Below, in pieces: positions 45,248 to 55,925 of a stretch of DNA of 64,000 nucleotides (within the stretch, counting starts at the first letter, position 1; each line of letters opens with the position of its first letter). This DNA comes from Motiliproteus sp. MSK22-1. GTDB taxonomy: Bacteria; Pseudomonadota; Gammaproteobacteria; Pseudomonadales; Balneatricaceae. Below the pieces are notes generated by a model. That model was not told the origin of the DNA and searched no databases. It was given only the letters and a program-made list of their open reading frames with translations. The stretch is from NCBI RefSeq assembly GCF_001968815.1, contig NZ_MIEQ01000096.1:62001-126000 (forward strand). The letters are read 5' to 3'. The translations under genes were made by a program, and so were the position numbers.

Positions 45248-45461
45248 GGCTCGAACTGTTATGTCTGGAGCGATCATTCATTCTTCCTTGAGATTTGGTC
45301 CCAAAATAGACCCACAGGTGCCATAGGTTTTTGTTGCACTTCATGATACAAAGGTCGAATAACTGTGTGTGATTAACTAAGTGCCTTTAATTAATGTGCC
45401 TTCCTGAGGCTGGTATCCTTTGAAGAAACAGGGACTGATAAGTTCCTGATTTGGAACACCG

Positions 45462-46844
45462 ATGACAACTAATTTGAACCCCTCTGCAAACCTGACTAAC
45501 TTTCCGGAATCTTTGCCTGATAGTCCTGACAGGCGTCAACAACATATTTTAACCAAGTTGGATGTGCACCCAATCCGGGAGACCTTGTATAACGAGTTGC
45601 ATAACCGGCCCTTTCATTTATTGAATAGTCCGGCCCAGCTGACACACATTGCTGTTCAGCATGAAGGGAAATTGAGAGAGGATGAGCATCTTTTTCTCAG
45701 TGCTTTGTGTGATCGCTATCAGATCTGCGCGCCAGCCCGGACGATGCCCTGTTATCATCAGGATTTTGGTCTTTTCAGCCTTCGCTGGGAAAGACATCTG
45801 GAGTTCTCGACCTACACCTTTATCCACGAATCTCCGTTAAGCGGTCAGCCATTCGAGAAAAATGCCATCGATTATGTACCTGCTCAGTGGTTGGAGCAGT
45901 TGCCGGGAAAAGTAGTGGCGGCACTGCATCTGGTGGTGGAAAAGCGACACCACCAGGAAGAACCCGATGTCATGGTTGTGCGGGACTATTTCGACAACCT
46001 GCGTATGGTTGGCAGTCAGCCCGCAGAAGGTGGTGCCAAAGTATGGACTACATTCCGACTGCATGATGATGGTTTTGGGCGATTTCTGGTATACGATCGG
46101 GGTTTAACCGATTCTCAGTTGGGTCGGCTGGTTCAGCGTCTACTTGAGTTGGAAACTTATCGATTAATGGCAACGCTGGGGTTGCCTACTGCTCAGGAAA
46201 TTAATGCAGATCTGAATGGTCTTGAAAATCAGCTTAAGGATCTTACGGCGCAAATTGCAGCGTTGGAGGAAGGCGTCAGTGACAGGGATTTGTTGGCAGA
46301 AGTATCCTCGATGGCTGCCAGAGTGGAAGCCTTTCGAGCGCAAAGCAATTACCGATTTGCGGCGACAGCAGCGTACTACAATGTGGTGCTGCAAAGAATG
46401 GAAGTGCTCAAGGAAAAGGAGGTGGCCGGGCATTTGACGATCAGTGAATTTTTAACTCGTCGTTTGACGCCGGCTGTTAGAACATGCCAGACGGTTTCCT
46501 CTCGTCTGGAGGATATTTCCCGTCGGGTGACGCGGGCGAGCGAGTTGTTGCGTACTCGTGTGGAGATGGTTGTTCAGGAGCAGAACCAGCTGTTGCTTAG
46601 CTCAATGAACAAGCGTGCCAATGTTCAACTGAGGATGCAACAAACGGTAGAAGGGCTGTCAGTTGCTGCAATTAGTTATTACAGTATTGGTTTGGTCAAA
46701 TACACCGTGGATTCTTTGAAAGGCCTTGGTGTCAAATTTGACAAGGATCTGGTTATGGGCGCTGCGGTTCCTGTAGTCATCTTTTCTGTTTTTATGGGTA
46801 CCAGATACATCCATAAGCGTCTGTTCAAGGATGTTGATCACTAA
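45462..46844 (+). CDS. DUF3422-family membrane protein
   Basis: The 460-residue protein begins with the DUF3422 pattern (HPIRETLYNELHNRPF near 36-51). A soluble N-terminal domain of about 230 residues follows, then a helical, coiled-coil-like middle (about 240-400). Two membrane segments lie at the C-terminus (about 405-420 and 432-452). Members are widespread in proteobacteria and uncharacterised. The C-terminal anchor places most of the protein in the cytoplasm. It is followed by bolA in the same direction after 57 bases. Confidence 0.88.
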   Translation: MTTNLNPSANLTNFPESLPDSPDRRQQHILTKLDVHPIRETLYNELHNRPFHLLNSPAQLTHIAVQHEGKLREDEHLFLSALCDRYQICAPARTMPCYHQDFGLFSLRWERHLEFSTYTFIHESPLSGQPFEKNAIDYVPAQWLEQLPGKVVAALHLVVEKRHHQEEPDVMVVRDYFDNLRMVGSQPAEGGAKVWTTFRLHDDGFGRFLVYDRGLTDSQLGRLVQRLLELETYRLMATLGLPTAQEINADLNGLENQLKDLTAQIAALEEGVSDRDLLAEVSSMAARVEAFRAQSNYRFAATAAYYNVVLQRMEVLKEKEVAGHLTISEFLTRRLTPAVRTCQTVSSRLEDISRRVTRASELLRTRVEMVVQEQNQLLLSSMNKRANVQLRMQQTVEGLSVAAISYYSIGLVKYTVDSLKGLGVKFDKDLVMGAAVPVVIFSVFMGTRYIHKRLFKDVDH

Positions 46845-46901
46845 ATTTATAGGTTTTGGGCTTAGAGCCTGTCTGAACTTTTAGAAAAGAGATTAATAAT
46901 T

Positions 46902-47201
46902 ATGCAAGCGGTCATTGAAAAAAAGTTGAATAATGGTTTGTCCATAGAACAGCTTAGCATTGTCAACGAGAGTCATATGCATGCAGGTCCTGCAACAGAC
47001 AGTCATTTTAAGTTAACAGTGGTGTCGGAAGATTTTGCAGGGAAACGTCCAGTCGCAAGACATCAGGTGATTTATGGACTGTTAGCAGATGAGCTTGCCG
47101 GTCCGGTTCATGCTTTGGTCCTGCACCTTTTTACCCCAGAGGAGTGGGAAGCTAAAAACCAGGTTGTACCTGATTCTCCAAAATGCAGTGGTAATCGTTG
47201 A
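46902..47201 (+). CDS. bolA: BolA-family protein
   Basis: The 99-residue protein is a BolA domain with the family signature SHMHAGPATDSHFKLTVVS near 25-43 and the closing RHQVIYGLL and GPVHALVLHLFTPEEW segments. BolA proteins bind monothiol glutaredoxins and share iron-sulfur clusters; E. coli BolA also affects cell shape and biofilm. His residues in the HMH and VHAL segments are candidate cluster ligands. It is an adjacent gene to DUF3422 and an ABC exporter, but neither association explains its job. Confidence 0.92.
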   Translation: MQAVIEKKLNNGLSIEQLSIVNESHMHAGPATDSHFKLTVVSEDFAGKRPVARHQVIYGLLADELAGPVHALVLHLFTPEEWEAKNQVVPDSPKCSGNR

Positions 47202-47356
47202 AACATTGCCTTTTGTTTCTATGTTTCTCAAATAGATCAAGCCAGTTTAATTTCCTCTGAATCGGCAGGAGTGCAGCCGTTTTGATCGACTGGTTGCATC
47301 AAGCTTATGGTTCGGGGCTATTCTTCTAATTAAGTACTCAGGCAAAGAGGTCTCGT

Positions 47357-49150
47357 TTGAATACACCGGAGCCGATTCGCTACGACTGGCAGTATATTTT
47401 CCAGACCGCACGAGAGCACCGTCGTGAGCTGATTATCGCAAATCTGATTGCTGTAATGGCTACCTTGGCAGCGGTGCCTGTTCCTCTTTTAATGCCCTTG
47501 TTGGTCGATGAAGTGTTACTCGGTAATCCAGATGTTGTTGTGAACAGTCTCAACAGCTGGACACCGGAGAGCTGGCACGGGCCCTGGTTATATGTTTTTG
47601 CTGTCTTTTTGTTAACGGTGATATTGAGGTTACTGTCTCTGGTTATGAATGTATGGCAGGGACGTCAGTTCACAGTGATCTCAAAGGATATTATTTTCCG
47701 TATTCGAAGGGGGATGTTGCAGCGGTTGCAACGGATTTCCATGTCTGAGTACGAAACCTTGGGCAGTGGCTCAGTGACATCCCATTTTGTTACTGATTTG
47801 GATACTGTGGATCGTTTTGTCGGTGAATCTGTCAGTAAACTACTGGTCGCAGCGTTCAGTATTCTGGGTACGGCCATAGTCTTATTATGGCTGCATTGGC
47901 CATTGGCGCTTTTTATTTTGTTGATGAACCCATTGGTTATCTACATTACAACGATTATCGGTAAGCAGGTAAAACGACTCAAAAATGAGGAAAACAGTGC
48001 TTTTGAGATCTTTCAGGGTGCTCTGACTGAAACCTTAGAGGCCATTCAGCAAATCCGGTCCTGTAACCGCGAGAAGTATTACTTGTCCAAGCTGATCGGC
48101 AGTGCCAAAGAAGTGCAAATTCGTTCTGCTTCTTTTCAATGGCGATCCGATGCTGCCAATCGTCTGAGTTTTATGGTTTTTCTGGTAGGTTTCGATTTAT
48201 TTAGAGCCATATCCATGATGATGGTGCTGCTGTCTGATCTCAGTGTTGGTCAGATGATCGCTGTTTTCGGTTACCTCTGGTTTATGATGGCTCCGGTTCA
48301 GGAGTTGTTAGGGATGCAATACGCTTTTTATGCTGCTGATGGAGCACTTGGCCGAATAAATCGATTGTTGGATTTGCATGAAGAGCCTCATTATCCTTGT
48401 CTTGAAAATCCCTTTGAAGGTAAGCGCACAGTAGCCGTACGAATGGAAGCAGTGCATTTTGCTTATAAGCCTGAGCAAAGCATTCTGAATGGTATCAGTA
48501 TCGATATTGCTGCAGGGGAGAAAATTGCACTTGTTGGTGCCAGTGGCGGGGGAAAATCGACACTGGTTCAGGTTTTGCTGGGATTGTATCCAGCACAACA
48601 AGGAAAAATCAGTTTTGACGGTGTGCCCGTTGATAGAATTGGTCTGGAAGTTGTCCGGGAAAATGTTGCTACTGTGCTACAGCATCCAGCACTTTTTAAC
48701 GGCACCATTCGTAGCAATTTGACGTTGGGGCGGGAGTATTCAGAAGAACAGCTATGGAGGGCATTGGAAGTGGCCCAGTTAAGACGCTTTGTCGAATGCG
48801 CGCCTCAGGGACTGGATACCCGAGTCGGGCGACAGGGGGTGCGTCTGTCTGGAGGGCAGCGTCAGCGTCTGGCTGTTGCTCGCATGATTCTCAGTGAGCC
48901 CAAAGTGGTGATTCTGGATGAAGCCACCTCAGCTTTGGATACTGAGACAGAAGCTGCTTTGCACCGGGCGCTCAATAACTTTCTGTCAGATCGCACCACA
49001 ATTATCGTTGCCCACCGGCTAAGCGCTGTGAAACAAGCAGATCATGTTTACGTTTTTGAAGATGGGCAAGTTATTGAACAGGGAAGTCATCAGGATCTTC
49101 TCGCGGAAAACGGGCTCTATGCCAAACTGTATGGTGAATGGCAGCACTGA
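47357..49150 (+). CDS. MsbA-like ABC exporter (fused permease and ATPase)
   Basis: The 597-residue half-transporter has a six-helix membrane domain (about 20-320) and an ATP-binding domain (about 350-590). The latter shows Walker A GASGGGKST, signature LSGGQRQRLAVAR, Walker B VILDEATSALD and an H-loop AHRLSA. It would act as a homodimer in the inner membrane. The TTG start is supported by AGAGG six bases upstream. The family exports lipids, lipid-linked compounds, drugs or peptides. It is followed 40 bases on by a phospholipase D/cardiolipin-synthase-like gene, which hints at a lipid substrate. Confidence 0.93.
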   Translation: MNTPEPIRYDWQYIFQTAREHRRELIIANLIAVMATLAAVPVPLLMPLLVDEVLLGNPDVVVNSLNSWTPESWHGPWLYVFAVFLLTVILRLLSLVMNVWQGRQFTVISKDIIFRIRRGMLQRLQRISMSEYETLGSGSVTSHFVTDLDTVDRFVGESVSKLLVAAFSILGTAIVLLWLHWPLALFILLMNPLVIYITTIIGKQVKRLKNEENSAFEIFQGALTETLEAIQQIRSCNREKYYLSKLIGSAKEVQIRSASFQWRSDAANRLSFMVFLVGFDLFRAISMMMVLLSDLSVGQMIAVFGYLWFMMAPVQELLGMQYAFYAADGALGRINRLLDLHEEPHYPCLENPFEGKRTVAVRMEAVHFAYKPEQSILNGISIDIAAGEKIALVGASGGGKSTLVQVLLGLYPAQQGKISFDGVPVDRIGLEVVRENVATVLQHPALFNGTIRSNLTLGREYSEEQLWRALEVAQLRRFVECAPQGLDTRVGRQGVRLSGGQRQRLAVARMILSEPKVVILDEATSALDTETEAALHRALNNFLSDRTTIIVAHRLSAVKQADHVYVFEDGQVIEQGSHQDLLAENGLYAKLYGEWQH

Positions 49151-49190
49151 TAGATGTGATCAATCGCATTGATGATTTTGGGAGCTTTTC

Positions 49191-50360
49191 TTGACTAAAC
49201 GAACTCGTTGGTACTGGCATCAGGGAAACACTTCAGAATTACTGATTGATGGGCAGCAGTACTTTTCAGTCATGCTGGATGCTATCGAATGTGCGAAAGC
49301 TTCTGTACTGCTGGAATTTTATTTTGTCAGTTCAGGTGAGGTTATGGATCGTTTCATAGCCGCAATGAGTAATGCAGCTTCTCGCGGTGTATGCGTCAGA
49401 ATGCTGATTGATGCTGTTGGCTCTCGAGGACTGTCGTTGAAAGACAGAAAAAGACTCTTTGAAGCCGGGGTTGGGTTGAGGATCTACAATCCCATTAAAC
49501 TGCGTAAATGGAATCGGAATTTTGCCAGAGACCATCGTAAGTTGCTCTTAGTCGATGGGCGTGTTGCATTTATTGGTGGGACTGGTCTGGCCGATGAATT
49601 TCTTGCTGACACAAAGGCGGCTCTTCCCTGGCATGAATTTATGTTAAAGGTGGAAGGGCCTGTTCTACAGGACTGGCTTCGTCTATTTCAGGAGAACTGG
49701 TTCCATTGCACTGGAGAAGCGTTATCGATCAGTACTATTCCTGACCTCTCTGAGTTTTCCCGGGCTGATGGTGATACTGCGCTGGAGCCTGAACCCAGTG
49801 GCGAAGCAGAGATGAAAGTTGCGACCACCGAGGGCGTTCATCAGCAGGAGATCAAGGTTGATTTTCGCCGTCAGATAAATGCTGCGCACACCCGAGTGTG
49901 GTTGGTCACTGCCTACTTCCTCCCTTCCTGGTCGATACGTCGGGCATTGCAAAATGCCGCCCAGCGAGGCGTTGATGTCAGGTTGCTGTTACCAGGACCG
50001 CTGATCGATCATTCGGGGATCTATCACGCAGCTCGTCGTTATTATAAGCGTCTGCTGGTTGCTGGTGTAAGAATCTACGAATACCAACCAAGATTTATTC
50101 ATGCAAAGTTGGGGGTGTGCGATAATTGGGTATCAATAGGTTCATGTAACCTTGATCACTGGAATCTTCGTTGGAACCTTGAGGCGAATCAGGAAGTCAT
50201 AGACACTAAGCTAACTGATCAAGTGTGCAGTGCTATTCTTAGCGATTTAGAGCAGAGTGATGAAATTACTCTGGAATACTGGCAACAACGCCCATGGTAC
50301 CAGCGTAGCTGGGGATTTGTATGGGGTTATATCAACTCTCTTTTACTGAGGTTGGTTTAG
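49191..50360 (+). CDS. phospholipase D-family cardiolipin-synthase-like protein
   Basis: The 389-residue protein has two HKD motifs. The first is HRKLLLVDGRVAFIGG near 115-130. The second, HAKLGVCDNWVSIGSCNLD near 303-320, keeps the His, Lys and Asp in normal spacing. Such enzymes join two phosphatidylglycerols or PG with phosphatidylethanolamine to make cardiolipin. It lacks the N-terminal membrane helices of ClsA and so is nearer to ClsB. TTG is used as start; GGGAG six bases upstream supports it. It is probably in an operon with the ABC exporter. Confidence 0.9.
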   Translation: MTKRTRWYWHQGNTSELLIDGQQYFSVMLDAIECAKASVLLEFYFVSSGEVMDRFIAAMSNAASRGVCVRMLIDAVGSRGLSLKDRKRLFEAGVGLRIYNPIKLRKWNRNFARDHRKLLLVDGRVAFIGGTGLADEFLADTKAALPWHEFMLKVEGPVLQDWLRLFQENWFHCTGEALSISTIPDLSEFSRADGDTALEPEPSGEAEMKVATTEGVHQQEIKVDFRRQINAAHTRVWLVTAYFLPSWSIRRALQNAAQRGVDVRLLLPGPLIDHSGIYHAARRYYKRLLVAGVRIYEYQPRFIHAKLGVCDNWVSIGSCNLDHWNLRWNLEANQEVIDTKLTDQVCSAILSDLEQSDEITLEYWQQRPWYQRSWGFVWGYINSLLLRLV

Positions 50361-50456
50361 GAATTGATAGAGTTTTGGCTCATCGAAGATGGGTTTGGGG
50401 CGTGTCAGTAATGAACAGCCTGGCTCAGCAAGCTCTTGATTTTATGGAGAATCTTA

Positions 50457-50951
50457 ATGAATAAATTAACAGGTATAGCGGTGATTCTGCTATTGCTTAC
50501 CGGTTGTGCCTCTTCGTTAGATGGTAAGACGTATTCTAGGGACCAGGCTCGACGAGTCCAGACGGTCCAGTTTGGTACCATCGAGGCGATCATGGATGTG
50601 GTTATCGAAGGTGAACGGGGTGGCGTGAGTAAAGTTGCCGGTGGGATTGTCGGTGGAATTGCAGGAAGCGGTATGGGAGGCGGTAAAGGGAAAGAGCTTA
50701 CTACTGTTCTAGGTGTTATTGCTGGTGCGGTTGCAGGTGGAGCGATTGAGGAAAAGGCCACTCGTGCCAACGCTTGGGATATCACCGTACGAATGGACCG
50801 TGGAAGGCTTGTGTCTATCGTGCAGGAACGCTCTGATGCCGATCAGTTTAGAGTAGGGGATCGTGTGCGCATACTCAAAATTGATGGTGTTACACGGGTA
50901 TCACCCTGGACGGGTGCTGACCATGATGTGGATGCAGAAATCACCATGTAA
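50457..50951 (+). CDS. glycine-zipper outer-membrane lipoprotein (SlyB/17 kDa-like)
   Basis: The 164-residue protein starts at ATG 50457, which has GGAGA six bases upstream; an earlier start adds seven residues. The signal peptide ends in a lipobox, LLTGC, with the lipidated Cys near 17. A glycine-zipper membrane segment follows (GGIVGGIAGSGMGGGKG and GVIAGAVAGGAIEE, about 60-100). The C-terminal part (about 105-164) is a small beta-domain. SlyB-like proteins help outer-membrane integrity. It is followed by a strong terminator hairpin. Confidence 0.88.
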   Translation: MNKLTGIAVILLLLTGCASSLDGKTYSRDQARRVQTVQFGTIEAIMDVVIEGERGGVSKVAGGIVGGIAGSGMGGGKGKELTTVLGVIAGAVAGGAIEEKATRANAWDITVRMDRGRLVSIVQERSDADQFRVGDRVRILKIDGVTRVSPWTGADHDVDAEITM

Positions 50952-51004
50952 TCAAATTACCAGCCTGATTTATAGCGCTGCTGTTATGAGGCGGTACTCT
51001 GCCC

Positions 51005-51052
51005 AAACAGCATGAACGCGGATCGTTTCTGTCCGCGTCCATGCTGTTTTGA
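51005..51052 (+). terminator. terminator after the glycine-zipper lipoprotein gene
   Basis: A long stem (ACAGCATG.ACGCGGA with TCCGCGT.CATGCTGT, one unpaired base per arm, about ten-base loop) ends in a short T-run. It lies 55 bases after the stop codon and beside the convergent UPF0149 gene. Confidence 0.85.
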
Positions 51053-51053
51053 T

Positions 51054-51659
51054 CTACCTGTTTTTTTTCCTATCCTTGGTGACAGTTTTTTCTTCCGGTA
51101 GCCGAAAATGTAAATAAAGGTCTGTGATCAGATCAGGAATTTCTTCGCAGAATTGTTGGCAAAGCTTCTTGTCTTTTCGCATTGCTTCAAATTCGGGTTC
51201 ATCAAATAGTTCTGATGCCATCATAATCGGGAGCATCATTTCCGCTACTTGTTCTTCATTGTGATCGAACCATTCGGATTCCCGCAGAAATACTCCTTCC
51301 ATAAACCCTTGAGCCCATACAGTTAACGACTCTTCCTCATCTTCCAAGGTCAGATCACAGGGCAGCTCTGGCGCTTCTTCATTATTTAATTCATCGCAAA
51401 GTGCCAAGTATTCACGATTCAGTAAGCTTTGAATACGTTGTTGTTGAGCTTCATCGGCATAACCGGGCGCTCCATCAAAAACCACATCAAGCCATTCTTC
51501 TTCAGGAACCGAGACCGGTGAGACTGCTAATGCTGTCAGTAATCCGTGAAGGCCTAAATAGTCGAGAGAGTCCTCTGATACTGCCGGAGAAAAGATAAAA
51601 CTTTCGAGCTCATCGATTTCAGATTCATCCAAAGGAGTTTTATCGACATTGTGTATCAT
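51054..51659 (-). CDS. UPF0149/YecA-family protein
   Basis: The 201-residue acidic, helical protein matches UPF0149. It has LDYLGLHGLLTALAVSP near 32-48, a central ALCDEL segment and LEDEEESLTVWAQGFMEG near 107-124. Members (YgfB, YecA) have no known enzymatic function. There is no SEC-C metal-binding motif at the C-terminus, so it is nearer to YgfB than YecA. The basic C-terminal tail (KDRKKNR) is unusual beside the acidic body. It is divergent from recQ. Confidence 0.88.
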   Translation of the reverse strand: MIHNVDKTPLDESEIDELESFIFSPAVSEDSLDYLGLHGLLTALAVSPVSVPEEEWLDVVFDGAPGYADEAQQQRIQSLLNREYLALCDELNNEEAPELPCDLTLEDEEESLTVWAQGFMEGVFLRESEWFDHNEEQVAEMMLPIMMASELFDEPEFEAMRKDKKLCQQFCEEIPDLITDLYLHFRLPEEKTVTKDRKKNR

Positions 51660-51876
51660 AGGAAGAGCGCTCTTGGATTGACTAATGCAATGACTATAGA
51701 AAAAGAATGAGTTGTTAATCTCAGAGTACCCTGAGGGTAATCAGTTCGTTAATAACTGATCAACAACAACCACGCTGTAAATGGGAGCATTGTATACCCT
51801 GATTTGCTCACAGAACAGATGATTTATCGCTAATCAATGATGACAGTCTGGCTAGGATCATTGATAATGCTCCGCC

Positions 51877-54015
51877 ATGTTAGAACAAGCCTTGCAGCGA
51901 CTACGAACCACTTTTGGTTACGATGGTTTTCGCCCCCCTCAAGATCAAGTCATCAGTGCTCTTTTAACAGGGCAGGATGCGCTGGTTCTAATGCCCACTG
52001 GTGGTGGAAAATCACTCTGCTATCAGTTGCCTGCTCTGTTGCTGCAGGGAACCGGGCTGGTGGTCTCGCCGCTTATCGCTCTGATGCAGGATCAGGTTCA
52101 GGCACTGTTACAACTGGGTATTCGAGCGGCATATCTCAATTCGACGCTAAACCCGGAGCAGTTACGTCAAACTGAAGATCAGCTTCGTAATGGTGAGCTT
52201 GATTTATTGTATATTGCTCCAGAAAGGTTACTCCAGCCGCGAACACTGGGTTTGCTGGAAAGCTGTTCAATTTCGCTGTTTGCAATAGATGAAGCGCATT
52301 GTGTTTCCCAGTGGGGGCACGATTTTCGGCCGGAATACCTGCAGCTTTCAGTGCTTCATGAGCGTTTTCCTCAGGTTCCCCGAATTGCTTTGACCGCAAC
52401 AGCTGACCAGCGCACGCGACAGGAAATTATTCAGCGCCTGGCGCTTGAGCAAGCAGCAGTATATACCCGAGGTTTTGATCGGCCTAACATCCGCTATCAT
52501 ATAGGTCCTAAGCAAAATGCCCGTCAGCAGCTTCTGAAGTTTTTGAAGCGAGATCATCAGGGAGATGCTGGTATCGTCTACTGCCTGTCTCGCAAGAAGG
52601 TAGACGAAACTGCCAGCTGGCTGTGCCAACAAGGATGGAATGCCTTGCCATACCACGCCGGACTGCCAGCAGAGCTCAGAGCCCATAACCAGCATCGTTT
52701 TCTCACCGAAGAGTCAGTCATTATCGTCGCTACAATTGCATTTGGGATGGGTATAGACAAGCCAAATGTGCGCTTTGTCGCTCACTTGGATCTGCCTAAA
52801 AGCATTGAGGCCTATTATCAGGAGACCGGTCGAGCGGGCAGGGATGGCGAGCCTGCTGATGCCTGGATGGTCTATGGATTGCAAGACGTCATATTCCTGC
52901 GTCAGATGCTTGAAAGTTCCGATGCTGCTGATCTGCAGAAGCAGATTGAGCGACAGCGTTTGGAAGCGATGCTGGGACTGTGCGAAATAACCAGCTGTCG
53001 GCGCCAATCCTTACTGAGCTATTTTGGCGAGCAGGAGCATGATGCCTGTGGTAACTGTGACACCTGTTTGAGTCCCGTTGATACCTGGGATGGCACGGAG
53101 GCTGCGCGGAAAGCGCTTTCAACGGTTTATCGGACCGGACAGCGATTTGGGGTGGGTCATGTGATCGAGGTGTTACTGGGTAAAGTAAACGATAAAATTG
53201 AGCAATACCAGCATCAGCAGCTCAGTACCTTCGGGATTGGCCAGGAGCTATCACAAAAGGAGTGGCGCTCACTTTTTCGTCAGCTTGTTGCTCGCGGGTT
53301 GCTTGAAGTAGACATGGATGGTTATGGGGTCTTAAAACTGGCCGAATCCTGTCGTCCCATTCTCAAGGGTGAGCAGAAATTACAGCTTCGAAGAGATCCT
53401 GTTGAGCCTGCGGCAACAAAGCGGAAATTGCGGGTCTCTTCCCAGCAACGTTTCCGTGGTGAGGATTTACAGCTATGGGAAGACTTGCGTAAGTTGAGAC
53501 GATCTTTGGCTGATGAACAGGATGTGCCGCCTTATGTGATTTTTCACGACGCAACATTAATGGAGATGGTGGAAAACCGTCCAACCAGTATGACATCCCT
53601 TAGTCAAATCAGCGGAATAGGGCGTCGGAAGCTGGAGCTTTACGGAAATGCGTTTGTTGAGTTGCTAAGTCAGTCGGAGACTCCGCCTGAAGTAAGTTCT
53701 GTTCATTTGCGCTCAGAATGCGTAACTCTGGCAAAAGCAGGGATGAGTGTTGAGCAGGTTGCCAGGCAGAGGCAAATCAGTAAGGAGCAGGCTTACAGTT
53801 ACCTGGCGTCAGCAATCAAGGATGATGAAGTTTGTTTTGATGAAGTGATCGAGTTGGATGGCAAGGGGTATGGGTCTATTGAGCAGGCGATACTGGCCCC
53901 TGAGTCTGATAAAGCATTATCGCTACAGTCGTTACACGACTTGTTGGATGGGGCATACCCGTTAGGGTTGTTGCGCTGTATGAAAGTCGAGCTAAAACGA
54001 CAAGGTCGATTATAG
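51877..54015 (+). CDS. recQ: ATP-dependent DNA helicase RecQ
   Basis: The 712-residue helicase has Walker A TGGGKS near 44, Walker B DEAH near 137 and the other superfamily-2 motifs. A zinc-binding module follows (CEITSCRR then CGNCDTC, about 371-401), then an RQC winged helix (about 405-500) and an HRDC domain (about 525-600). A C-terminal extension of about 100 residues resembles the helicase-associated helix-turn-helix found in some RecQ proteins, and makes it longer than E. coli RecQ (609). RecQ unwinds DNA 3' to 5' in recombination and fork repair. It is divergent from the UPF0149 gene. Confidence 0.94.
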   Translation: MLEQALQRLRTTFGYDGFRPPQDQVISALLTGQDALVLMPTGGGKSLCYQLPALLLQGTGLVVSPLIALMQDQVQALLQLGIRAAYLNSTLNPEQLRQTEDQLRNGELDLLYIAPERLLQPRTLGLLESCSISLFAIDEAHCVSQWGHDFRPEYLQLSVLHERFPQVPRIALTATADQRTRQEIIQRLALEQAAVYTRGFDRPNIRYHIGPKQNARQQLLKFLKRDHQGDAGIVYCLSRKKVDETASWLCQQGWNALPYHAGLPAELRAHNQHRFLTEESVIIVATIAFGMGIDKPNVRFVAHLDLPKSIEAYYQETGRAGRDGEPADAWMVYGLQDVIFLRQMLESSDAADLQKQIERQRLEAMLGLCEITSCRRQSLLSYFGEQEHDACGNCDTCLSPVDTWDGTEAARKALSTVYRTGQRFGVGHVIEVLLGKVNDKIEQYQHQQLSTFGIGQELSQKEWRSLFRQLVARGLLEVDMDGYGVLKLAESCRPILKGEQKLQLRRDPVEPAATKRKLRVSSQQRFRGEDLQLWEDLRKLRRSLADEQDVPPYVIFHDATLMEMVENRPTSMTSLSQISGIGRRKLELYGNAFVELLSQSETPPEVSSVHLRSECVTLAKAGMSVEQVARQRQISKEQAYSYLASAIKDDEVCFDEVIELDGKGYGSIEQAILAPESDKALSLQSLHDLLDGAYPLGLLRCMKVELKRQGRL

Positions 54016-54212
54016 CGTTAATCATGAATCACTTTTGTGATCATTGCTTCTCCAGCAGGGCTCTAAATGATCAACGGCCTATCTGACCCGGAAAGTCCCT
54101 TGCTGTATCTGTTGTTGAATGGCCGCAAATTTATTGATCCCCGATTTATAGTATTGAGAGGTCTGAAATTGGTGGTTCTAAGTATGCCAGGGTCCCCAGG
54201 TCCTGATTCCAT

Positions 54213-54692
54213 ATGATTGAAGATTTTTTGGTTCGGAATGAGTTGGGCTCATGGATTGATTTATTCCATTGGGGGGATTCTGAGCTCTGGATCTTGTTTG
54301 GTAGTGGGTTTATTGCCTCGACATTGCTGCCAGGGGGATCTGAGCTGTACCTGGGCTTTCTTATCGCGAAAGGAGAACATCCATTCTGGCTTCCTGTTAT
54401 GGTGGCTACGGCCGGTAATACTCTGGGCGGTTTGTTGACCTGGGGGATGGGGTATGGCGTGAGTCATTATTTTCCATTAAAGCAACTGAGCCCTCGGCAG
54501 AGTCAGGCCCGAAACTGGCTTCAGTCTCGTGGCTATCCCGCCTTGTTATTGTCCTGGTTGCCGGTGATTGGTGATCCATTGTGTATGCTGAGTGGGTGGC
54601 TGAAAATGAATTTCTGGTGCTGCGCGCTGTTGATTCTGGTCGGAAAGGCTTCTCGTTATTTTCTGGTATCTGTCGGAGTAAGCCTGTACTAA
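54213..54692 (+). CDS. YqaA-like inner-membrane protein (DedA/VTT superfamily)
   Basis: The 159-residue membrane protein matches YqaA. It has four membrane segments, with GSGFIASTLLPGGSEL near 30-45, AGNTLGGLLTWGMGY near 67-81 and WLPVIGDPLCMLSGWLKM near 115-132. The proline- and glycine-rich re-entrant helices are typical of VTT-domain proteins, some of which flip lipids. Function here is unproven. It precedes the TAXI binding-protein gene in the same direction. Confidence 0.88.
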   Translation: MIEDFLVRNELGSWIDLFHWGDSELWILFGSGFIASTLLPGGSELYLGFLIAKGEHPFWLPVMVATAGNTLGGLLTWGMGYGVSHYFPLKQLSPRQSQARNWLQSRGYPALLLSWLPVIGDPLCMLSGWLKMNFWCCALLILVGKASRYFLVSVGVSLY

Positions 54693-54915
54693 AGACCGGA
54701 GAATAGGTTTCTTTGAGCTGAACGCTTCAAATGTCATCTTGGCCGCACAGCAATCTGCAAAAAGTGCAGTGGGCTTGTTTTGCAGTTTTTCTGATACTGT
54801 TTGCCAAAACCTGTTTTTATACCTGTTTTGTGAAAAGTCGCTTCTGATTGCCGGTGCTGGTATAAGTAAGTCTCTATATTGATTGATCCTTTGTTTGATT
54901 TTGTGGGAAGGAGTG

Positions 54916-55917
54916 ATGCCAAAGACCCAGTTTACTTGGTGTTTTTCTATCTTGATGATGAGATTGGTATTATTGGCCAGTCTTGTCGGCATAGCGCGAG
55001 TCAGTAGCGCTGAAAGCAGCATTGTTACCCTCGGGACTGGAGGCTTTACGGGGGTATATTACCCGGCAGGAGGTGCTATCTGTCGCTTGGTTAATAATGA
55101 ACGATCTCTGCATGGCATACGCTGTTCCGTCGAAAGTACCGGAGGCTCGGTGGATAATCTGCAACGAGTCCGGGACGGGGATCTTGATCTTGGAATCGCA
55201 CAGTCGGATTGGATACATCATGCCTATCAGGGGAGTGATTTGTTTAAATCAGCAGGCCCCGATACTGAGTTGCGAGCTTTGTTTTATCTTTATCCTGAAT
55301 ACTTCACCATGATTGCACGTGCTGACAGTGGTATTAAAAGCTTCGACCAGCTTTTGGGTAAAAGAGTCAATGTTGGCGCCAGAGGATCCGGCCAACGGGC
55401 AACACTGGATGTGTTGATGCGTCTTTATCAATGGGATAATTCAGTTTTCTCAGAGGCACTGGAGCTTGATCCGGCAGAGCAGGCCAGTGCGCTCTGTAAT
55501 AATCGTATCGATGTCATGATTTACACCCTGGGGCACCCAAGTGGGGCAACCAAGGAAGTAACCCGGGAATGTGAAAGTCGGTTAATCGCTCTTACCGGCA
55601 AGCCCCTTAAAGAGTTGATTGCTAAAAATTCGTTTTATCACCGGGCGATTATTCCCGGAGGATTGTATCGGGGTAATAGGGAAGCGACCCCAACTCTCGG
55701 TGTTATGGCTACATTTTTTACAACGTCTGAAATGAGCGATGATACCGTCTATTCACTGGTTAAGTCGGTATTTGAAAATTTCCAACGTTTTCGGGAGCTG
55801 CATCCGGTCTTTGCTGATCTAGATAAGGAGGCAATGGTTGCTGGTAAGTTTTCCATTCCTGTTCATCCTGGTGCTTTGCGTTACTACAGAGAATCAGGTC
55901 TGCTAAAGGAGCCGTGA
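54916..55917 (+). CDS. TAXI-family solute-binding protein
   Basis: The protein is about 333 residues. It has a signal peptide (about 1-32) and the TAXI fold beginning at SSIVTLGTGGFTGVYYPAGGA, with CSVESTGGSVDNLQRVRDGDLDLGIAQSD near 85 and a GARGSGQR segment near 155. TAXI proteins deliver substrates to TRAP transporters, but no TRAP membrane subunits are present. The ATG at 54916 is favoured because AAGGAG lies just upstream, although the two-base gap is short; the GTG one codon earlier is an alternative. It is convergent with a histidine kinase gene, nine bases apart, which may indicate a sensing partner. Confidence 0.85.
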   Translation: MPKTQFTWCFSILMMRLVLLASLVGIARVSSAESSIVTLGTGGFTGVYYPAGGAICRLVNNERSLHGIRCSVESTGGSVDNLQRVRDGDLDLGIAQSDWIHHAYQGSDLFKSAGPDTELRALFYLYPEYFTMIARADSGIKSFDQLLGKRVNVGARGSGQRATLDVLMRLYQWDNSVFSEALELDPAEQASALCNNRIDVMIYTLGHPSGATKEVTRECESRLIALTGKPLKELIAKNSFYHRAIIPGGLYRGNREATPTLGVMATFFTTSEMSDDTVYSLVKSVFENFQRFRELHPVFADLDKEAMVAGKFSIPVHPGALRYYRESGLLKEP

Positions 55918-55925
55918 ATGGTCTG